64,000 nucleotides of DNA from JANXUR01 sp038229415 (GTDB taxonomy: Bacteria > Acidobacteriota > Terriglobia > Terriglobales > Acidobacteriaceae), in contig JBBROM010000010.1 of the NCBI GenBank assembly GCA_038229415.1, positions 62,001 through 126,000 on the forward strand, written 5' to 3'. The notes under the pieces are model-generated. The model searched no databases, was not told the DNA's origin, and was given only the letters and a program-made list of their open reading frames with translations. Each line of letters opens with the position of its first letter. Position 1 is the first letter of the stretch. Positions 17,810 to 29,280 of this stretch are shown here, in pieces. Both the position numbers and the translations under genes were made by a program.

Positions 17810-17910
17810 GCGGCGAATCGTACCACAATCTGGCGGCTCCGGCAGGCGACTCCGCTCGACGGGTGCCTAACTGCCCGGGTTGCATTCGCCTTTCTGCGTG
17901 TAATCTAGAG

Positions 17911-18328
17911 GTAGCAGCCGGACCGGACGGTCGCTTCCGCGCAGGCGGGAGAGGAAAGTCCGAACTTCGCAGAGCAGCGTGCCGGATAACGTCCGGGGGG
18001 CCGGGGTTAAGCCCGGTTTACGGAAAGTGCAACAGAGAACATACCGCCTCGGCAGCCTTCGGGCTGGCGCGGTAAGGGTGAAAAGGTGCGGTAAGAGCGC
18101 ACCGCTGCCGCAGTAATGCGGCAGGCATGGCAAACCCCACGCGGAGCAAGATCAAATAGGGAGGAAGTGTCGCGGCTTCGGGCGCGGCTGCGTGCCGGCT
18201 CGGTGCGCCAAACCTCCGGGTAGATCGCTAGAGCCGGGCAGTAATGCCCGGCCCAGAGGAATGACCGTCCCACCCCAGCCCGCAAGGGCCAAGGCGGACA
18301 AAATTCGGCTTACAGGTTCGGCTGCTTA
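17911..18328 (+). ncRNA. rnpB: RNase P RNA, bacterial class A
   Basis: The catalytic RNA that matures tRNA 5' ends. Hallmarks in order: GGACGGTCGC near the 5' end, GAGGAAAGTCCG (CR-I), ACAGAGAACA (CR-II), GGTAAGGGTGAAAAGGTGCG (CR-III region), GAGGAATGACCG and ACAAAATTCGGCTTACAG (CR-IV/CR-V). P1 can be drawn from 17914-17920 pairing with 18319-18325. The ends are estimated from that stem. A T-rich stretch follows at 18331-18336. No protein gene overlaps it. Confidence 0.95.
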
Positions 18329-18367
18329 CAATTTTTTGCCAAAGTGAACCATGTCACGGAGGTTTCT

Positions 18368-19534
18368 GTGAGAAAGACGCTCAATTTTGTGGCTTTGCTA
18401 TTTTGGGTTGTGACCGCACAGGCGGCAACCACAAGAATCATTCACACTTTGGAGCAAGAGGAAGGGATGGTCCCGGGTGGCCCGCCGATCCTCTACAAAG
18501 GTAATTTATATGGCACAACCGTTTACGGCAAACTGGGGTTCGGGAGCGTTTACCGTTTATATCCGCAGAAGGCGGGCGGGTACGCATTTGTCTGCCTGCA
18601 CGAGTTCAACGGCACTACAGATGGCTCATTCCCCATGGGGCAGCTTGCTACCGATGCGAGTGGCAACTTGTTCGGCGTTACGACCTCCGGTGGAGGAAGC
18701 GGAGAAGGAACCGTGTGGGAACTGGTTCGACCCGCGAATCTGGCGGACTCTTGGACATTTCAGTTGCTCTGGAACTTCACGGGCCTCCAGGAGGGAGGGT
18801 ACGCTGCGGGCGGCCTTGTTTTTAATTCCGGTGCTCTTTACGGGATTAACCCATGCCAAGAGTACCGCCTTGTACCGGATCAGAACGGCGTCTATCAGTT
18901 TCAATTGATCAACTCCCTAATCTCGACGGCTAATGCTTTGCCGTCATTCGATGCCGCTGGCAATATGTACGCAGTAGTCTCTTTTGGCGGGACTAACATA
19001 TACCAGTTTTCACTGGATTCGCAGGGCAATTGGGTCTCGACGAGTATTGCGCCCATCAGTGGGGAGCTGGGCAACCCGATTAGTCCGGCAGGCGACATTC
19101 TGCGGGATCCGACGGGTGCGTTTTACGGCGTGAGTGCTGCCGGGGGCGCTTTCGGCGGCTTCCAGAGTGGCGGAACCCTCTACAAGGTCTATCAGGACAG
19201 CACGGGAGCGTGGGTCACTAAGGTTCTTCGTTCCTTCAATCCCGCCACCGAGAATGCCACGCCGATGTTCTCTCTTATCCACGTTAAGAAGGCATACTAC
19301 GGTGTTCTTTACTCGAACGGCGGCGAGGTTTTCCAAGCCTACCCCTCAGCCACCACCAAGCAGTGGACGGTGAACGATCTGCTTGACGACACACAGGATC
19401 GATCCCTAGGCACCGGCTACAGTGCGCTCACGAGCGATGCCGCAGGAAATCTTTACGGTGCCTCCAATGACGGCGGTGACCTGACACAGTGCAACGGAAC
19501 CGGCTGCGGCGTGATTTGGGAGGTCACCCCGTAA
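18368..19534 (+). CDS. GloVer-type tandem-repeat secreted protein (second copy)
   Basis: A 388-aa exported protein of the same family as the one at 3573-4820. I chose the GTG at 18368 because a GGAGG ribosome site lies 5 bases upstream and the N-terminus becomes a clean signal peptide (MRKTLNFVALLFWVVTAQAA). Repeats contain G-LYG-T--GG units, LHEFNGTTDGSFPMG, GSVYRLYP and NLYGASNDGG blocks, with fewer perfect repeats than the first copy. Likely a beta-rich surface or secreted protein. It lies directly downstream of rnpB. Confidence 0.8.
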   Translation: MRKTLNFVALLFWVVTAQAATTRIIHTLEQEEGMVPGGPPILYKGNLYGTTVYGKLGFGSVYRLYPQKAGGYAFVCLHEFNGTTDGSFPMGQLATDASGNLFGVTTSGGGSGEGTVWELVRPANLADSWTFQLLWNFTGLQEGGYAAGGLVFNSGALYGINPCQEYRLVPDQNGVYQFQLINSLISTANALPSFDAAGNMYAVVSFGGTNIYQFSLDSQGNWVSTSIAPISGELGNPISPAGDILRDPTGAFYGVSAAGGAFGGFQSGGTLYKVYQDSTGAWVTKVLRSFNPATENATPMFSLIHVKKAYYGVLYSNGGEVFQAYPSATTKQWTVNDLLDDTQDRSLGTGYSALTSDAAGNLYGASNDGGDLTQCNGTGCGVIWEVTP

Positions 19535-19588
19535 CGGGAGCACACCTGCATTGCAATCAAAGAGGCGTATATTCTGGGCTCTGCCACA

Positions 19589-20533
19589 TCAATGTGAAGG
19601 TGTGGCAGGGTGACGGCCGGATGTGTCCGGTGCTGGCGGGTTGAGTTTGTGCCACGCGCGATAGACGTCCGCTATGGCATAGGTAACGCCAACGAATACA
19701 TGCTTTTGCGGCGCATAGTGGGTCAATCCGAAGTCCATGCCGCCATCCAAGACCAGGCGCGGAGTAACAGCGTAGGTAACTCCCCATAGGGTGGACGCAT
19801 AGGCCAGCGCATTCTGGTTCAGAGTGCTTTCGCCATAGCCTTCGCCGGTAATGCCCCACTTGCCGCGTAGCGGATGCGAAAACGCCAGCGCCAAGTTGTA
19901 ATTGGTGTCAAAGGCGTGCCCCGTGGGCCGTCCTGCCAGCAGATAACCCACATTGAAATCGAAATGGGTCTTACCCAGATCCTTGCTGGCCATCGCAGTC
20001 AGAAAGTGATCCACCTGCCCCGACCCCAACCCCTTGGAAACGGAAGCAACTGGAATTTTGGCTTCGTACCGAAACGAAAGAGTCGGCAACCTGGCCGTCT
20101 GGTGATGGTAGCGATACTGGAAGCCCAGCATATGGTCTCCACTACCGCTGGCGTGGTTGCCCGGCGATACCTGACGCTGAAACAGGTCATTGGTCCAGCG
20201 CAGCTCCAGATCGCAGCGCACGGCAAACTTGAACAGCCCTCCGAAGTCATGCAAACGCTGTCCGCTCCCCTCCCAGGTGGGTTCGTAACCGTATTCCGCT
20301 TCGAGCACGCCATATTGGGTGATGTCGGCTGGATCGGATATGGTGGGGCGATTGGGGTTCGCCGCAATCGAACCATCGGTCGGCTGGCCGGGACACTGGC
20401 CCGCCGCCGCTCGTACGCCTTGCTGCGAACCAAAAACAAACACGAACAGCAGCACAGCGAATCTCAGATTGGCAATTTTGCTCATAGACTGTTCCAGCAC
20501 TACCCAGGCGAGCCCGCGCTGCTGGATTCGCAT
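19589..20533 (-). CDS. Predicted outer-membrane beta-barrel protein
   Basis: Up to 314 aa. A TATACT -10 element (20541-20546) lies 7 bases before the ATG at 20533, which would give a leaderless mRNA. An internal ATG at 20485 leaves a cleaner signal peptide (hydrophobic MSKIANLRFAVLLFVFVFG). The mature part has alternating short aromatic strands (EAEYGYEPTW, MLGFQYRYHHQ, LSFRYEAKIPVA, FDFNVGYLLAG, KWGITGEGYG, VLDGGMDFGL) typical of a small barrel. Such proteins are often annotated as MetA-pathway or phenol-degradation-type transporters. I see no evidence for a substrate. It is convergent with the GloVer gene. Confidence 0.65.
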   Translation of the reverse strand: MRIQQRGLAWVVLEQSMSKIANLRFAVLLFVFVFGSQQGVRAAAGQCPGQPTDGSIAANPNRPTISDPADITQYGVLEAEYGYEPTWEGSGQRLHDFGGLFKFAVRCDLELRWTNDLFQRQVSPGNHASGSGDHMLGFQYRYHHQTARLPTLSFRYEAKIPVASVSKGLGSGQVDHFLTAMASKDLGKTHFDFNVGYLLAGRPTGHAFDTNYNLALAFSHPLRGKWGITGEGYGESTLNQNALAYASTLWGVTYAVTPRLVLDGGMDFGLTHYAPQKHVFVGVTYAIADVYRAWHKLNPPAPDTSGRHPATPSH

Positions 20534-20540
20534 TAGCGCA

Positions 20541-20546
20541 AGTATA
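20541..20546 (-). promoter_or_regulatory. Possible -10 element giving a leaderless mRNA
   Basis: TATACT on the minus strand sits 7 bases upstream of the ATG at 20533 in an AT-rich stretch (20540-20575). A weak -35 candidate (TTAATT) lies 18 bases further upstream. Consistent with transcription starting at or next to the start codon. Confidence 0.35.
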
Positions 20547-20759
20547 CATTAAAACGTTAACTATAATTAAGTATGAATTAAGGAGAGAAGGCGGGGAGGA
20601 CTGCGACCCAATGGACGGATGCATTGGGCGCAACTTTACTGCATTTGATTTTCGGCCTCCCTTCCCTGTAGCGTTGAGTAGCACACAAGGTTGGCATCGC
20701 AAACGCCGCTCGCGGCCAAGAGAGCCTCCGTGCCGCACTGTCCCCAGGAGGAAAGTCCA

Positions 20760-20951
20760 ATGTCCGCACCCAGCCGCAGGCCAGAAATTCGCCGCCGCCG
20801 TACCCGCAGTGTCAAAGTCGCCAAGATGCGCATCGCCTACGTAAAGGCCAACGCAGCTGATAAGACCAAGATTCTGGCCAAGCTCTACAAGATGACGCCG
20901 CAACTGACCGTGGCCGCGTTTGAAAAGGCCAACGAACAGAAGTCGGCCTAG
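20760..20951 (+). CDS. DUF6800-type small basic protein
   Basis: A 63-aa basic protein with a strong ribosome site (AGGAGGAAA, 5 bases before ATG). It matches the general pattern of the DUF6800 family: RRPEIRRRRTRSVKVAK near the start, a short helix, then KTKILAKLYKMTPQL. Role unknown. It is probably a small nucleic-acid- or ribosome-associated helix-rich protein. The next gene starts 47 bases downstream on the same strand. Confidence 0.65.
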   Translation: MSAPSRRPEIRRRRTRSVKVAKMRIAYVKANAADKTKILAKLYKMTPQLTVAAFEKANEQKSA

Positions 20952-20998
20952 CCGCAGCGCTGCTGCTGCTGATAGGCCGTACGCGCAAGGAGGCGGAT

Positions 20999-22513
20999 AT
21001 GCTCCCCAAGCTACCACGAGAAGTGCAGATCGGCATCGTCGCACCGGGGCGATCCGGTGGGTCGAACGCGGGCTTCTATATGCAAGTGGACGCTGAGGTT
21101 ACGGTTGTGCTGACCGGAACCGATGCCAGCTTGTTCAGCGTCACCAGCGTCGAGACCGAAGAGGTGGTCAGTGACCCTGACGGGCTTCACGGTCGTGTGA
21201 TGACCTTGCAGCCAATACTCACGGTGAGTGGCCCCGGCCCCATTGCCGCGTCTGCGGGCGACGCCCTTCTCGTGTTCGTGGAATTCATCTGCCCAGCCGA
21301 TCCCGACCACAGCCAGTTTCAGGCTGCGGCAATCGTGAGTGGGCCGGGAATGCCGCAAGCAGTCAGAATCCCAGTCTCTGCCTCCGCAGCTCTGGGCAGT
21401 CTCGATGCCGTGAGTCAGTCGTCGCCTCCGTTTTTGCCGGGACAGACCTTGGTATACCCCTTTCAGGTTTCCTCGTCCATCGGGCACGAGGTTGGCTTCG
21501 TCTTCGCTTATGACAGCGCCTTTGAGCCGAGCTTCTCCGCTCCGTCTCAATTCTTTGGGATTGCCCCCGGGGAAACGATCCCTGTGTCTCCTGTCATCAC
21601 CTGTGCTCCGGGCACACGCGAAGGGCAGTACAGCCTGATCTTCCGGATGCGAGCGCCCGATGGCTCACGCGAGTTCGGCTCGGTTCAGCTTAGTGTGACT
21701 GTGACGCGGCAGGTTGCGATATTCCCCAGCCTGCCGCCTTCGTTCGCGGTGAATCAGGGCGATTCGTTCCGCTGCGAGCTGCGGGTGGTGATTGGCGGCA
21801 GTCCGGCGCAGTTTGAGATTGCGCAAGGCCCATTGCCTAACGGCCTGAGCCTTCATCCAAGTCAGCAGAGCTTTACGGTGGATCGCGCCGTCTTTCTCGG
21901 CTTCGATATTGATATCGCCCAAGATGCGCCGATTGGCCCGATGGCACCGCTCCAGCTCTTTTGGACGGTGCGTGAACCTGAAATTACTGGAGCCGTCGTC
22001 TTCAACATCGAGGTCGCGAGGGATGTTGCGACCTTCCGTTTGGCTTCGCCCATCTCACAGTCCAGCCAGTCGGGTGCCAACCCCAAGCCACTGGTATGCG
22101 ACATGGCCATGATGACCTGCCTTCCTGATGGCAACTGGAACTTTACTGCCCACTTGGCAAATATGGAAACAGAGTCGGACGTGAGCTTTCTGTTCGAAGG
22201 CAAGCTTGACTTCGTGGATTCGCAGGACCGCCAGTTTGGAGATACGATTGATGGCGCGCTGAGCGCGGCGGGTAGCGGTGCCGCCAGCCAGGTCGGCTTG
22301 CGGATTCTGGGTTATCCGCCGGGCGGCACCTTCATTCGTAAAGGCGTGTTCGCGCCTTTTCAGGAGCCTGCCTTTTGGCAGGGTGTGAAGACTTCCAGCA
22401 TTCAGTTCCTGATGCAACCGGCATGGCAAGAACCTCTGGGCGGTAACATTCCCGACCCGCCCGATGTTGCGGACCCTCCAGTACCGACCTTCGGCTCGGT
22501 GGGCGACCCGTAG
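20999..22513 (+). CDS. Conserved-looking 504-aa beta-rich protein of unknown family
   Basis: Starts at an ATG with AAGGAGGCGG just upstream. No signal peptide or membrane helix is obvious, although the domain pattern (short strands, conserved Pro/Gly turns, PSFAVNQGDSFRCELRVV, LPNGLSLHPSQQSFTVD) suggests Ig-like or cadherin-like beta sandwiches, normally seen outside the cytoplasm. The C-terminal 150 residues (DGNWNFTAHLANMETESDVSF and after) look like a separate domain. The last 20 residues are Pro/Asp-rich. I do not recognise a family and make no functional claim. It may form a short operon with the DUF6800-type gene. Confidence 0.6.
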   Translation: MLPKLPREVQIGIVAPGRSGGSNAGFYMQVDAEVTVVLTGTDASLFSVTSVETEEVVSDPDGLHGRVMTLQPILTVSGPGPIAASAGDALLVFVEFICPADPDHSQFQAAAIVSGPGMPQAVRIPVSASAALGSLDAVSQSSPPFLPGQTLVYPFQVSSSIGHEVGFVFAYDSAFEPSFSAPSQFFGIAPGETIPVSPVITCAPGTREGQYSLIFRMRAPDGSREFGSVQLSVTVTRQVAIFPSLPPSFAVNQGDSFRCELRVVIGGSPAQFEIAQGPLPNGLSLHPSQQSFTVDRAVFLGFDIDIAQDAPIGPMAPLQLFWTVREPEITGAVVFNIEVARDVATFRLASPISQSSQSGANPKPLVCDMAMMTCLPDGNWNFTAHLANMETESDVSFLFEGKLDFVDSQDRQFGDTIDGALSAAGSGAASQVGLRILGYPPGGTFIRKGVFAPFQEPAFWQGVKTSSIQFLMQPAWQEPLGGNIPDPPDVADPPVPTFGSVGDP

Positions 22514-22517
22514 AGCA

Positions 22518-25181
<2,664 letters not shown>

Positions 25182-25321
25182 GACTTTGCTTCCAATTCGT
25201 TTTGTTCTAATTTTTGAAAGAGTAATCTTCCGTTGTGTGATGCAGTCCGGCGCTCCCTGTTACACAGATTCCCAAGGATTCATCGGCAGAATCCATCATT
25301 TCCATGCGGGCGTTACGGGCT

Positions 25322-26476
25322 TTACCGCTTTTTCCGCGACACTTCGTGATACACACTGATGGTTCGCCGCACCGATTCTCCCCAGGAAAACTTGCGCACC
25401 TGCTGGTAACCCGCCATCTTCAAGCGCTCACGCACCGGATGATCGAGCAGGGCTTTTTCCATGGCCCGCATGATGTCAAACACATTTTCCGGATTCACCA
25501 ACAGCGCCGCCGGCCCGATCACTTCGGGCAGTGCCGTGAAATTTGACGCGACCACCGGCGTTCCGTGCGCCATCGCCTCCAGCGGCGGCAGGCCGAACCC
25601 TTCATACAGCGACGGAAACACAAACAGCTTGGCGGCGTCGTAAAACACACGCAGTACCTCCACCGGCACAAACCCCAGAAAGCGCACATCCTGCTGCATG
25701 CGGCTGCGCACTACGGTACGACGCAAGTCGGGGTGACGTGACAGCTCATCGCCCACAATCACCAGTTTCAGGTCAAGCAACCTGCGCTCCGGATTCACTT
25801 CAGCCCGCATCAACTCCGCCTTGAGTGCGGCAAATGCTTCGATCAGGCGTGCCACATTCTTGTGCGGGCTGATGCGGCCCGTGTAAAGCACAAAGGGATC
25901 ATTCACCTGATAGCGCTCGACAATCGCTTGCCGCTCAATCTCCGACGCATGGCCGAGCAGAAAGCGCTCGTCAATGGCATTGTGGACGACTTCGATGCGT
26001 CGAGAAGATACGCCAAAAACGCGGGTTACTTCTCTCCGTGTAAATTCCGAAACTGCCAATATCTTCTTGGCCCGGCCCAGCGTAACCTGCGCCAGCCGGT
26101 AGCGAAGCCACCGATCCCAGCGCGGCAACCGGCGATCCTCGTGCATATGCTCCAGCAGATCATGCACCGTCATGATGTAAGGGCACGGAAGCAGCCGCGG
26201 AATGCGAAACAGGTGCGGCACGTGTACCAGATCGCAGCCCAGCCGTTGAATGATGTGGCGAAAGGCGAAAATGCTGCGGAAGGTGTTGCCCTTGAGCATG
26301 AATGGAACAATGTGGAAGTTGCCCGGCAAGGGCCCCAGCATGGCCAACTTTTCGGGCGACCCGATAATCAAGTAGCGAGTTTCGCGATCCAGCTTGGCCA
26401 GGTTACCAATCAGATTGCGCGTGTACGTGCCGACGCCAAAATCTCCGATGCGCCGGGCGTCTATCGCAACCTTCAC
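25322..26476 (-). CDS. Glycosyltransferase family 4
   Basis: A 384-aa GT-B fold enzyme transferring sugars from nucleotide donors. The N-terminal half has the acceptor-side DFGVGTYTRNL motif. The C-terminal donor domain carries PFVLYTGRISPHKNVARLIEAF, DVRFLGFVP and the nucleotide-binding EGFGLPPLEAMAHGTPVV near residue 290. Length is normal. Probably acts in surface polysaccharide or glycoside assembly. It follows glyA by 57 bases on the same strand. Confidence 0.9.
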   Translation of the reverse strand: MKVAIDARRIGDFGVGTYTRNLIGNLAKLDRETRYLIIGSPEKLAMLGPLPGNFHIVPFMLKGNTFRSIFAFRHIIQRLGCDLVHVPHLFRIPRLLPCPYIMTVHDLLEHMHEDRRLPRWDRWLRYRLAQVTLGRAKKILAVSEFTRREVTRVFGVSSRRIEVVHNAIDERFLLGHASEIERQAIVERYQVNDPFVLYTGRISPHKNVARLIEAFAALKAELMRAEVNPERRLLDLKLVIVGDELSRHPDLRRTVVRSRMQQDVRFLGFVPVEVLRVFYDAAKLFVFPSLYEGFGLPPLEAMAHGTPVVASNFTALPEVIGPAALLVNPENVFDIMRAMEKALLDHPVRERLKMAGYQQVRKFSWGESVRRTISVYHEVSRKKR

Positions 26477-26533
26477 AACTTGAGTATAGCTGGGTGACGC
26501 AGCTTGCCCGGATGCGCGTGCTCAAGCCCCGGC

Positions 26534-27811
26534 TTACACGCCTACGGGTTGCCGCCGCCACGCGTACAACGGAAATGCCTCGCACAATTCGAGCACTTCG
26601 GCTCTCACTTGCGCCAGTGCAGCAGCGTCGGTGCGCTCGTTCAACGCGCGGGCAATCCATTGGCCGACCAGCTTCATCTCGGCTTCCTTCATGCCGCGCG
26701 TGGTCAGCGCTGGAGTGCCAATCCGAATCCCGCTAGGCTTCATCGGAGGATTCTGGTCGAATGGAATCGCATTCTTGTTCACGGTGATACCTGCTTCGCC
26801 CAATGCCTTTTCCGCCTCGCTGCCGAACATGCCTTTGGCGAATACGTCCACCAGCATCAAGTGCGTGTCGGTGCCGCCCGAGATGATGCGGTAGCCTTCC
26901 TCCGCCAACGTCGCCGCCAGCACCTTCGCATTGGCGACGACCTGCGCCGCATACTCGCGGAAGCTAGGCAGAAGTGCTTCGCCGAAGCAGATCGCCTTCG
27001 CCGCCATAATATGTACCAGCGGGCCACCCTGGATTCCCGGGAATACATTCTTATCCACGGCGGCGGCGAGATCGGCGTGGCAGAGAATCATGCCCGCGCG
27101 TGGTCCGCGAAGCGTCTTGTGCGTCGTGGAAGTCACGATGTGCGCATGTGGCACCGGTGAAGGATGCGCGTTTCCAGCCACCAAGCCGGAAAAGTGCGCC
27201 ATATCCACCAAGAAGATCGCGCCGACTTTATCGGCAATCTGCCGCATGCGGGGGAAGTCAAACAAGCGCGGATAGGCACTGCCGCCCCCGATCAGCATCT
27301 TGGGGCGTGCTTCCAGCACGATCTTTTCCAGCTCGTCGTAGTCCACCGTTTCGGTTTCGCGGGTCACGCCGTAGGGAACGATCTTGTAGGTCTTGCCCGA
27401 AAAATTCAGCGGATGCCCGTGCGTCAAATGGCCGCCATGCGCCAAATTGAGCCCGACAATCGTATCTCCGGGCTGCAGGACTGCGTTAAATGCCGCCATG
27501 TTCGCTTGTGAGCCAGCATGTGGCTGCACGTTGGCGTGCTCCGCACCGAAAAGTTCTTTCGCGCGGTCACGCGCCAAGTTCTCCACCACGTCGGCGAACT
27601 CGCAGCCGCCGTAATAGCGCTTGCCGGGATATCCCTCGGCATACTTGTTGGTAAAAACCGAGCCAGCCGCTTCCAGAATCGCTTCGCTTACAAAATTCTC
27701 CGACGCAATCAGCTCCAGGCCCTCGTGCTGGCGGTCGGTTTCGTTCTGAATGGCTTGTGCGACCAACGGATCTACTTCAGCGATGGAGCGTGACATGGGA
27801 TCAGCAGGCAT
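26534..27811 (-). CDS. glyA: Serine hydroxymethyltransferase
   Basis: A PLP enzyme that interconverts serine and glycine while charging tetrahydrofolate with a one-carbon unit. The 425-aa form starting at MPADPMSRS (27811) is preferred over a 20-residue longer frame because family members start near ADPMSRSI and a GGGGAA ribosome site precedes it. Conserved: LELIASENFVS, EGYPGKRYYGGC, VQPHAGSQAN, DMAHFSGLVA, the PLP Lys in STTHKTLRGPRAG (about residue 232), and IRIGTPALTTRG. Upstream intergenic sequence holds two REP palindromes. I see no glycine riboswitch. Confidence 0.97.
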   Translation of the reverse strand: MPADPMSRSIAEVDPLVAQAIQNETDRQHEGLELIASENFVSEAILEAAGSVFTNKYAEGYPGKRYYGGCEFADVVENLARDRAKELFGAEHANVQPHAGSQANMAAFNAVLQPGDTIVGLNLAHGGHLTHGHPLNFSGKTYKIVPYGVTRETETVDYDELEKIVLEARPKMLIGGGSAYPRLFDFPRMRQIADKVGAIFLVDMAHFSGLVAGNAHPSPVPHAHIVTSTTHKTLRGPRAGMILCHADLAAAVDKNVFPGIQGGPLVHIMAAKAICFGEALLPSFREYAAQVVANAKVLAATLAEEGYRIISGGTDTHLMLVDVFAKGMFGSEAEKALGEAGITVNKNAIPFDQNPPMKPSGIRIGTPALTTRGMKEAEMKLVGQWIARALNERTDAAALAQVRAEVLELCEAFPLYAWRRQPVGV

Positions 27812-27948
27812 GGCGGTGGTTCCCCTTTCAGAACGCGCAGTTATCGCCCGCTGTGGACGCCAAGGCAACAACGCGAAACTATTATTCTACCTGCGATCTG
27901 GAAGATTTCTGAACCTCGAATATGCGGAGTCGGGCTGACGCCGGGTGG

Positions 27949-28031
27949 CCCACTCAAGCCCGGTTTTGGCTTGAGTGGGGATTTTCATACGTCACAGGGT
28001 GCCCCACGTCTCGCGATTTTCGAGACGTGGG
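27949..28031. repeat. Pair of REP palindromes between glyA and the hydrolase gene
   Basis: Two perfect hairpins: 27949-27960 with 27968-27979 (12 bp), and 28003-28013 with 28021-28031 (11 bp). Between them is the same GGGGAT / TTCA / GTCACA spacer and GGGTGCCCC head seen beside the RAYT, so both belong to the RAYT's REP family despite different stem sequences. Confidence 0.8.
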
Positions 28032-28045
28032 TATGTCTAACCCAC

Positions 28046-29206
28046 TTATGCTTCCAGCTCCCGAAACGCCGACCGCAAAAACGTCACCAAGTGCCAGCCG
28101 TCCATGTACTTGAACGGCGCTTCGCCGGTGGTGTAGTGCCCACAGGGCAGCACCACCGTCTTTCCGCGAACACCGCGCTTGGCGAATTCATCCACCACCT
28201 GCCGCGAAAGATCGGGCGGGAACGTGAGATCGTAGCGGGCGTACAGCGTGAGCGATCGCCGCTCGCGAAAGCGCGCATACTGGTCGAAATACGCCATCGG
28301 CGAAATGCACATCCACAGCGGACGCAAACAATCAAGGCTAATCACGGGCTCAAGCCCTTCGCGTATATGCCGCGTGGATTGCCCGCGCCACACCACGTCC
28401 GCAAAGTAGCTCGAAGCATGATTGAAGGCTACCGCGCGCAGACGCGGCTCATGTGCCGCCGCCAGAAACGCCACCGCCGAACCCAGGCTGGTGCCCAAAA
28501 TCCCGAACTCGCTGTAGCTCTGCGTCTCCAGCCAGTCAATGCAACTGCGCACGTCGCACACACCTTGCCGCGCCGCGGTAATCGTCCGCCCGATGTTCGC
28601 GGAGACTGCATAATCCGCACGGCTGATCTCAGGCGGCATACGCGCATCGTGATACGGCAAGCTTAGCCGCAATGCAGAAATGCCGATCTTGTTCAACAGC
28701 GAACACAGCCCGTTGTAAGAGATTCCATCCGCATTCCAGTGTGGCAGCACAATCACCGCACGCTTTGACGCATCGCCCTGCCCATTCTCCGCCGGAAACC
28801 ACCTCGCATTCACGCGATTGTTCTCGGGATGCGGCGTCTTCACGCCTGACGTAAATCGCAGAAAATCCGCCGTCTGGCCTTGCACCTGCGCTTCCAGCTT
28901 CGGGTCAGGAACCTCGCGCGTACTGTAAACGTTCACCTCGCGATGTTCGATACAAAAGTCAGAGGGTGTAGGCACGGAAAAGAACGCGTCGCTGTTGGCG
29001 ATGATATTTTCGCTGGTTTGCCGTATGAATTCTTCTGGATTCGCGTCAGCATCAACGGATATGCCTCGCGACGCATTCCACTCGCTCAGCCACTCGGTGC
29101 CCCACTCCATGGGCCGCACCACGCGGTTGTTGTCCACCGACGTAAGCCGCGTTTCCCAGTCGTGCATCCACTTTTCGTATCGCTTGCCAACCCAGCGCGC
29201 AATCAT
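28046..29206 (-). CDS. Alpha/beta hydrolase (ABHD18-like)
   Basis: A 386-aa cytoplasmic protein. A nucleophile elbow GTSLGSAVAF near residue 240 gives a candidate catalytic Ser. A C-terminal LPCGHYTTGE gives the catalytic His. The acid residue is probably in TLYARYDLTFPPDL. The N-terminal 100 residues (mixed charged helices) are typical of the ABHD18/DUF2048-like hydrolases. Substrate unknown, an ester or a thioester of a small molecule being possible. It lies 74 bases after alr. Confidence 0.7.
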   Translation of the reverse strand: MIARWVGKRYEKWMHDWETRLTSVDNNRVVRPMEWGTEWLSEWNASRGISVDADANPEEFIRQTSENIIANSDAFFSVPTPSDFCIEHREVNVYSTREVPDPKLEAQVQGQTADFLRFTSGVKTPHPENNRVNARWFPAENGQGDASKRAVIVLPHWNADGISYNGLCSLLNKIGISALRLSLPYHDARMPPEISRADYAVSANIGRTITAARQGVCDVRSCIDWLETQSYSEFGILGTSLGSAVAFLAAAHEPRLRAVAFNHASSYFADVVWRGQSTRHIREGLEPVISLDCLRPLWMCISPMAYFDQYARFRERRSLTLYARYDLTFPPDLSRQVVDEFAKRGVRGKTVVLPCGHYTTGEAPFKYMDGWHLVTFLRSAFRELEA

Positions 29207-29280
29207 GCTTCTACCAATCTAAATGAGTGGTTCACTTGCAAAAGGAAGTCCCATGGAACAAGCGCCTGCGAAGAAGAAAT

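Noticed and set aside
27812..28045. Glycine or SAM riboswitch upstream of glyA
   Set aside because: The region holds REP palindromes but not the conserved core of either riboswitch.
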